Below, piece after piece: positions 59,773 through 64,000 of a DNA stretch of 64,000 nt (position 1 is its first letter; every line of letters starts with the position of its first letter). Below the pieces are notes generated by a model. It had not been told where the DNA came from, did no database searches, and saw only the letters and a program-made list of their open reading frames with translations. The stretch is from UBA11090 sp035560555 (lineage in GTDB: Bacteria; Spirochaetota; Spirochaetia; Treponematales; Rectinemataceae). A program made the translations under genes and the position numbers. The DNA lies in contig DATMZF010000021.1 in assembly GCA_035560555.1 (NCBI GenBank), positions 118,144 to 182,143 on the forward strand, given 5' to 3'.

Positions 59773-59845
59773 CCTCGTATGAAATCGCCGTAAAACCCCG
59801 CTTCGGTGTTTTGGTTTCAACCATTAGAAAAACGACATATATGAG

Positions 59846-59872
59846 TTGACATAGCAGCTCGTTAAGTATGAA
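59846..59872 (+). promoter_or_regulatory. Possible promoter of the tat operon
   Basis: Perfect TTGACA at 59846-59851 followed after 15 bases by TATGAA (59867-59872). The spacer is short, so the -10 element is doubtful. The region 59773-59966 otherwise holds no gene. Confidence 0.4.
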
Positions 59873-59966
59873 ATGTACTGGCTTTGGCGGGATCCAACGA
59901 CCTAACCCGCTTTCCGCCGCGGCATTTACTGTGTATGCTTTCATTTCAATAGGAGGAGTAGTACCT

Positions 59967-60158
59967 ATGATCGGAACGACGGAAATAATCGTTATCGTGG
60001 CTGTTATATTGGTGCTTTTCGGGGCGAGCGCCATCCCCAAGTTTGCCCGCTCTCTCGGAGAGGCAAAGAAGGAATTTTCCAAAGCGATGAAGGACGGGGA
60101 AGAAACAAAAGAAACGGGCTCTGGAAAAGATGACGGCAAGAAAGACTCGAAACCCTGA
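59967..60158 (+). CDS. tatA: Sec-independent protein translocase TatA
   Basis: Pore-forming component of the twin-arginine translocase. About 63 residues from the ATG at 59967, with AGGAGGAG upstream; longer frames lack any such site. The sequence IGTTEIIVIVAVILVLFGAS is the membrane helix, SAIPKFARSLGEAKKEFSKA the amphipathic helix with the conserved Phe-Ala-x-x-Leu-Gly, and a short charged tail follows. The FG hinge (LFGAS) is present. First gene of tatA-tatC-tatB. Confidence 0.95.
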   Translation: MIGTTEIIVIVAVILVLFGASAIPKFARSLGEAKKEFSKAMKDGEETKETGSGKDDGKKDSKP

Positions 60159-60180
60159 TCCAGCCCACTCCGCTGCAGCG

Positions 60181-60930
60181 ATGGCGCGCGAAGAAACCAA
60201 CCCGGGCAAGGTGATGCCCTTCATAGAGCATGTCCGCGAACTGCGAAAGCTCATCCTCATTTCCATGGTGTCGTTTCTCGGTTGCGCCATTGTGTCCTTC
60301 ATGTTTTCGGAAAAGATAATCGGCATATTCACCCGGCAGTTCAACAATGTCTCCAGCGCCGTCGAAAGCAAGCTGGTGGTCACGACCATCATCGAGGGTT
60401 TCTCGGCCCAGATGAAAATAGCCGTCTACGCCGGCCTCATTCTCTCTTCGCCCATCCACATTTTCAACCTGCTGCGCTTTATCTTCCCGGGGATAGAAAA
60501 ACGCCATCAGAGGGTGATCCTCTGGTTCCTGTTCGCCAGCCTCATCCTCATCGTGTTTGGCGCCTACCTCGCCTATTTCCGTATCGTCCCGCTCGCGATA
60601 CGATTCCTGACGAATCCATACTTCATCCCCAGAAACGTCGGCTACCTTCTCAATTACCAGACGAACATATTCTATGTTTTTTCGTTCATCCTTTGGTCCG
60701 TCATAGCGCTGCAGACGCCGCTCATCATGGAGATTCTTCTCATGATGAACGTCCTCAAGCGCAAATCGGTCTTCAAGGCGAGCCGTTTCATCATCGTGGG
60801 CATATTCATCTTGGCCGCTATTATAACGCCCCCCGACTTCATAAGTCAGTTGGGTGTCGCTCTTCCTCTGACCGTCCTTTATTTCCTGGCCATACTGATA
60901 GCCAAGATTTTCAAGTTCGGAGAAAATTGA
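60181..60930 (+). CDS. tatC: Sec-independent protein translocase TatC
   Basis: Polytopic receptor for Tat signal peptides. About 249 residues from the ATG at 60181; an in-frame ATG at 60130 would add 17 residues by overlapping tatA, and neither has a clear ribosome-binding site. The start MPFIEHVRELRKLILISM is the conserved cytosolic region that recognises the twin-arginine motif, followed by six helices, with the conserved FPGIEKRHQR, the RNVGYLLNYQTNIFYVFSFI block and AAIITPPDFISQLGVALPL near the end. The stop overlaps the next start by one base. Confidence 0.94.
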   Translation: MAREETNPGKVMPFIEHVRELRKLILISMVSFLGCAIVSFMFSEKIIGIFTRQFNNVSSAVESKLVVTTIIEGFSAQMKIAVYAGLILSSPIHIFNLLRFIFPGIEKRHQRVILWFLFASLILIVFGAYLAYFRIVPLAIRFLTNPYFIPRNVGYLLNYQTNIFYVFSFILWSVIALQTPLIMEILLMMNVLKRKSVFKASRFIIVGIFILAAIITPPDFISQLGVALPLTVLYFLAILIAKIFKFGEN

Positions 60931-61256
60931 TGTTTGGCATTGGTTTTTCTGAGATCGCCATCATAGTATTGCTGGTGATAATCGTGATCAGGCCCGACGA
61001 TATGCCGGCGTTTTTCCGGAAACTAGGTCGTCTCTACGCGCAGGCGAAAAAGATATTCAAGGAAGTCACCGCCGTAAAGGATGATTTCATGCGGCAGATG
61101 GATATCGCCGCGGCTCTGCAGGACGAGGAAAAGCCCAAGGAAGTCCATAAACCAGAGACGGAAACCACGGGCGCGAAGCCAGAGGATACGCCCGCCCAGG
61201 ACGCTCTCCCGCAGGAAGAGGTTGACAAGAGAGCGGAAGAAAGTCAGAAGGAATAA
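60930..61256 (+). CDS. tatB: Sec-independent protein translocase TatB-like
   Basis: Second TatA/B-family protein, 108 residues, starting at the ATG at 60930 that overlaps the tatC stop. It opens FGIGFSEIAIIVLLVIIVIR, with Glu at position 8 of the helix as in TatB, then PDDMPAFFRKLGRLYAQAKK and a long acidic tail (TETTGAKPEDTPAQDALPQE). The order A-C-B and the tail length favour TatB over a second TatA. Together with tatA and tatC it completes the translocase. Confidence 0.88.
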   Translation: MFGIGFSEIAIIVLLVIIVIRPDDMPAFFRKLGRLYAQAKKIFKEVTAVKDDFMRQMDIAAALQDEEKPKEVHKPETETTGAKPEDTPAQDALPQEEVDKRAEESQKE

Positions 61257-61286
61257 AAAGCGGCGCCTGTGTGAAGCCGCTTTTTT
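61255..61286. terminator. Terminator after the tat operon
   Basis: AAAAAGCGGC and GCCGCTTTTTT pair around an 11-base loop (GCCTGTGTGAA), with six T residues at the 3' arm. It also sits 13 bases after the cytochrome stop on the opposite strand, where the A-rich arm gives a matching T-tract. Confidence 0.9.
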
Positions 61287-61298
61287 ATCTGGATTAGC

Positions 61299-61913
61299 CT
61301 ATTCTTTATGGCAGGTGTTGCAGTTGACGAGCGTTTCCGCGTGGTGGCACGAATAGCAATAATTGACATTCGGCTTGCTCTCGCCGGCCGATTCCTTGAA
61401 GGGAATGGCATGCGGGACATGGCATTCCGTGCAATCGACGATCGTTTTCGAATCATGCGGTACGTAGACGTGGGGATTCGCTTTCTCATCCCACTCCGTC
61501 ACATAGTCCTTCGTTCTCTTCTGAAGCTTCTCGAAGGGACCATGGCATTTCAGGCAGTATGCCGAATCCTTGACCGCGGTTTCTTCCGTGCTGGCGCCCG
61601 ATACAGCGTCGGAGGAAGCCTCTGCGGCAGGCGCGGCCGACTCGCCGGTAGAGGCGCTCACTGCGTCCGCGCTCGGGGCCGGCTCTTCGACGGTCCCGGC
61701 CGTATCTTCCTCTTCGGTTGTCGCGCCACTCGTGGCATCGGCCTCCTGGACAGTGGTCGGCGTTGTCTGTACCTGGATGGATTGAATTCCGGAACTGAAG
61801 ACAAATCCGCCGCTCGATCTTGGATCGGATGAAGCGTAGCCGAACATGACGACCGAGGCTGAAACCGCGATCACGATCACGCAATTCCGCAGTGTTTTTT
61901 CATTGAACAACAT
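61299..61913 (-). CDS. Membrane-anchored tetraheme cytochrome c
   Basis: Extracytoplasmic electron carrier of 204 residues. N-terminal signal anchor (RNCVIVIAVSASVVMFGYAS, residues 9-28), then a long acidic Ala/Ser/Thr-rich linker to about 115 and a compact domain with four heme c attachment sites: CLKCH (120-124), CTECH (161-165), CYSCH (186-190) and CNTCH (198-202). Free histidines (148, 153, 168, 191) can supply distal ligands. Size and four sites resemble the cytochrome c3/fumarate-reductase heme module. GGGAGT lies upstream of the ATG. The flavoprotein reductase upstream is its obvious electron-transfer partner. Heme c maturation genes are not in the window. Confidence 0.93.
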   Translation of the reverse strand: MLFNEKTLRNCVIVIAVSASVVMFGYASSDPRSSGGFVFSSGIQSIQVQTTPTTVQEADATSGATTEEEDTAGTVEEPAPSADAVSASTGESAAPAAEASSDAVSGASTEETAVKDSAYCLKCHGPFEKLQKRTKDYVTEWDEKANPHVYVPHDSKTIVDCTECHVPHAIPFKESAGESKPNVNYCYSCHHAETLVNCNTCHKE

Positions 61914-61930
61914 CTATGACTCCCGAAAAT

Positions 61931-61972
61931 AAAAAAATGCGGCGGCGAAGCCGGATGGCTTCGCCGCTTTTT
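61931..61972. terminator. Hairpin between the flavoprotein and cytochrome genes
   Basis: GCGGCGAAGCC and GGCTTCGCCGC form a perfect 11-bp stem with GGAT loop (61942-61967). On the minus strand CGCA then seven T residues follow; on the plus strand five T residues follow directly. It lies in the 128-base gap between the two minus-strand genes, so the cytochrome may depend on read-through or on a promoter hidden near the hairpin. Confidence 0.85.
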
Positions 61973-62041
61973 CCTTCTTTCAGATGAGGGAAAGCGGCCT
62001 TAAGCGTCGTTCCCCTCGTTGGTGACAATATTCGCCGAGCT

Positions 62042-63910
62042 CTAGGCCTGCTCTTTCGCCGCGACCGCTCCCGCTATAAATCCTTGGGTGAGGCAGCGCG
62101 CCAGGCCGTGCTGGCTGCATCCCGCCGCGGATTCACCGCCGCAATACAGGCCGGGAATAACGTCGCCATCCATGGTCATGACCTTGCACTCCTGGTTGAT
62201 CCTCAGGCCGGCGTAGGTGTCGTGGACCGTGATCGTCGCCCAGGCCGCATAGAAGGGCCCTTCGACAATTTTGTATTGGGGCTTCGGCTTGTTGAAAGCT
62301 TCGTCGACGCCGAGATCCACCGCCTTATTGTATTCGGCGACGGTCGCTTCGAGGTTGGCCGCGGGCATCTTCACCTTCTGGTAGGGACAGGCTTCGATCT
62401 TGGCCGCGAGCTCGGCAAGCGAGGGCGCGCTGAAGAAATAATCGGGATGAACGGTGCTTCCGTCGATGACCCACTTTTCGCGCTTCACCGCCTGAGAGTC
62501 GAAAATAGCCCACTGGGGACCAGCGGAGTAATCGGGAGCCGTGGAACCTTCGTTGATGGCCAGCGCCGCGTCCGGATAGTTCATCGGGCCGAATTTCGCG
62601 TTCTGCGCGTTGCGCCAATCGCCATGGACATAGGGTTTGATGAATCCTTCGGTCGTTCCGTTCGGATAGCCGTCTTCCATTTCGTTGTAGAAGCGTTTGC
62701 CCACTTGATTGACGATGATGGCGTCCTGCCAGGTTCTGACATTGAGACCCGACGCCTTCACTTTTGGGAATAGTGGCGATTCTTTCTTCCATCCGACGTA
62801 GTTGGTCCTGGTGCCGATGATCGGGCGCTTTCTGAGAGCGCCGTTCCGGTCGAATGTCTGGTTCGCGGTTCCCCAGAGGGTCGCGCCGATGGCCATGGCG
62901 GCAAGTTCGCCGCTCGCGTCCTGGGGCGAGTACTCACCTCCGGCCAACGGCATTTCCTCGGTGAGGCGGGGATCGAACATCCTGCGGAAGTTGACGTGGC
63001 CGGTGCTTCCGCCGGTGCCGATGATGACGGCTTTCTTGGCTTTGATCGTCACTTCGGCGAGGTCTAAGTCGAGGTTCCCATCCGACCTGAAGCTCTTGAG
63101 CGGGGTAAGGCCGCCGGGAAGCAGGGTCGGCGTGTAGGTGGCCTGGACGCCGAGCACTCTGCCCGAATCTGGGCGTTCGCGGTAGATGGTGTTCATGTGG
63201 TAGTTGAGGAGGAACTTGACGCCCGCTTTCCTGGCGCTGTCCTCGAGAGCTCTCATGAGGGTCGTGCCGCCTGCCGCTGCGGGGCTTTCGAGGCTCTGTC
63301 CCTTGGTCCATACGCAGTGATGTTCGCGCTTCGCCGAGAGCCCGACCGCGTGGCCGCCGGAATTGTCAGGGGCTTTGTCCACGAAGGGAACTCCATGGGC
63401 GAGGAGGAACTCGAAGGTCTCCGCCTCGTTGTCGGCCAGCGCGCGCTGGACGGCGCGGTCGTTGTAGCGATAATCGGGCATGCCGCTCACTTCCACCACC
63501 GACCAGTCGGTGAGATCGCGGAAAAGGGTTTCGGCGTCATCCGCTATGCCGTATTTCTTCTGGAAACTGGTCCCGCCGCCGAGAGGGACGTTTCCGCCCG
63601 AAATGATGGCGTGACCACCTATATCGTAGTTGGTCTCGATGACGATGACGGATGCTCCGGCTTCAGCGGCCCTGATCGCGGCGGGAAGGCCGACGGCGCC
63701 CGCGCCGAGCACCACGACATCGGCTTCGAGATCCCACTTTCTGGGCAGATCGGCTGGAGTCGGCTTTACAGTCTTCGCCTCGGGAGCGTCTTTGCCGGCA
63801 TCGGCGGCCAGGGGCTGAATGATGGTGGCTCCGGCGACGACAGCGGCTCCAGTTCCAACAAGCTTAACAAATTCTTTGCGGCTGATTCCTTTTTTTTCGT
63901 TTTCCTGCAT
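62042..63910 (-). CDS. Tat-exported FAD-dependent reductase (fumarate-reductase-like flavoprotein)
   Basis: A 622-residue flavoprotein of the FAD_binding_2/flavocytochrome c group. The leader GISRKEFVKLVGTGAAVVAG has the layout of a Tat signal, with Arg-Lys instead of Arg-Arg at residues 11-12. The FAD-binding fold starts at ADVVVLGAGAVGLPAAIRAA (residues 63-82), with ETNYDIGGHAIISGGN after it. The capping domain and C-terminal FAD contact GDVIPGLYCGGESAAGCSQH follow. Probable function is reduction of an unknown organic acceptor outside the cytoplasm, with electrons from the neighbouring tetraheme cytochrome. Catalytic residues of true fumarate reductases are only partly present (VHDTYAGLRI instead of the HHTMGG-type segment). 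A GAGAGGG site precedes the ATG. Confidence 0.9.
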   Translation of the reverse strand: MQENEKKGISRKEFVKLVGTGAAVVAGATIIQPLAADAGKDAPEAKTVKPTPADLPRKWDLEADVVVLGAGAVGLPAAIRAAEAGASVIVIETNYDIGGHAIISGGNVPLGGGTSFQKKYGIADDAETLFRDLTDWSVVEVSGMPDYRYNDRAVQRALADNEAETFEFLLAHGVPFVDKAPDNSGGHAVGLSAKREHHCVWTKGQSLESPAAAGGTTLMRALEDSARKAGVKFLLNYHMNTIYRERPDSGRVLGVQATYTPTLLPGGLTPLKSFRSDGNLDLDLAEVTIKAKKAVIIGTGGSTGHVNFRRMFDPRLTEEMPLAGGEYSPQDASGELAAMAIGATLWGTANQTFDRNGALRKRPIIGTRTNYVGWKKESPLFPKVKASGLNVRTWQDAIIVNQVGKRFYNEMEDGYPNGTTEGFIKPYVHGDWRNAQNAKFGPMNYPDAALAINEGSTAPDYSAGPQWAIFDSQAVKREKWVIDGSTVHPDYFFSAPSLAELAAKIEACPYQKVKMPAANLEATVAEYNKAVDLGVDEAFNKPKPQYKIVEGPFYAAWATITVHDTYAGLRINQECKVMTMDGDVIPGLYCGGESAAGCSQHGLARCLTQGFIAGAVAAKEQA

Positions 63911-64000
63911 ACACCCTCTCTTCTATAAATCCAGAAATTGCCTATGCCGATGACATCGACACACCGAACAACACTTTGATCCTCGCGATATACACTAAAA

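Noticed and set aside
60282..60929. N-terminal extension of the TatB frame over tatC
   Set aside because: The frame is open by chance; the TatB start at 60930 overlaps the tatC stop and begins the membrane helix at once.

Overview
The window is about 58% GC by eye and densely packed with bacterial housekeeping genes on both strands. I saw no insertion sequence, prophage, integrase or CRISPR array. The best guess is a spirochaete of the Treponema/Spirochaeta kind. The orders tig-clpP-clpX and rpmF-acpP-rnc match what I remember from treponemes, and a GerMN-domain protein sits beside a cell-wall amidase. No flagellar gene is present to confirm this. An anaerobic or microaerophilic, free-living lifestyle fits the B12-dependent ribonucleotide reductase, arginine deiminase, several ferredoxin-type proteins, a DNA photolyase and a tetraheme cytochrome.

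Layout. 1-7.6 kb (minus): glycyl-tRNA synthetase (cut by the window edge), an orphan branched-chain-amino-acid-type binding lipoprotein, glutaminyl-tRNA synthetase, a DUF1846 protein and glutamyl-tRNA synthetase. 7.6-15.7 kb: membrane protein, HIT protein, thiamine pyrophosphokinase, CCA-adding enzyme, then rpmF-acpP-rnc and coaD (minus), lnt, an unknown gene and an AmrS-type radical SAM protein. 15.8-16.4 kb: five tRNA genes (His, Arg, Lys, Leu, Gly). 16.5-19.9 kb: tig-clpP-clpX. 19.9-23.9 kb: TPP riboswitch and thiBPQ. 24-29.4 kb (minus): shikimate kinase, dipeptidase, uvrB, HtrA-type protease, cobalamin adenosyltransferase. 29.5-34 kb: arginyl/leucyl transferase, PpiD-like chaperone, lepA (minus). 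34-39.7 kb (plus): a tight run of MFS transporter, class II photolyase, glutaredoxin, ferredoxin:thioredoxin reductase subunit, cysteine desulfurase and thiI. 39.8-40.9 kb (minus): three small stress-type genes. 41.3-43.3 kb: arsR, ArsP-type permease, ferredoxin-like protein and a mini-thioredoxin with a CxxS site. 43.4-46.5 kb (minus): tRNA-Glu, a RelA/SpoT-TPR fusion, GerMN protein and amidase. 46.6-50.3 kb: nrdJ behind an operator-like palindrome. 50.4-53.5 kb: arginine deiminase, a cyclic-2,3-diphosphoglycerate-synthetase-like protein and a 56-residue ferredoxin. 53.7-59.2 kb (minus): a YfiH-type protein, a pseudouridine synthase and a heterodimeric ABC exporter. 59.3-61.3 kb: RNase H, then tatA-tatC-tatB. 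61.3-63.9 kb (minus): tetraheme cytochrome c and a large FAD reductase with a Tat-like leader.

How the parts fit. The right end is the most striking region. A complete Tat export set lies next to a Tat-like flavoprotein reductase and a membrane-anchored tetraheme cytochrome c, which looks like an extracytoplasmic respiratory reductase for an unidentified organic acceptor. A second theme is thiol and sulfur chemistry: the glutaredoxin/FTR pair sits immediately upstream of a cysteine desulfurase and ThiI. Thiamine is handled by uptake (riboswitch-controlled thiBPQ) plus pyrophosphorylation, with no biosynthesis genes in this window. The PduO-type adenosyltransferase could supply adenosylcobalamin to NrdJ.

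All functional calls come from reading the sequence and from remembered family motifs. No database search was run.
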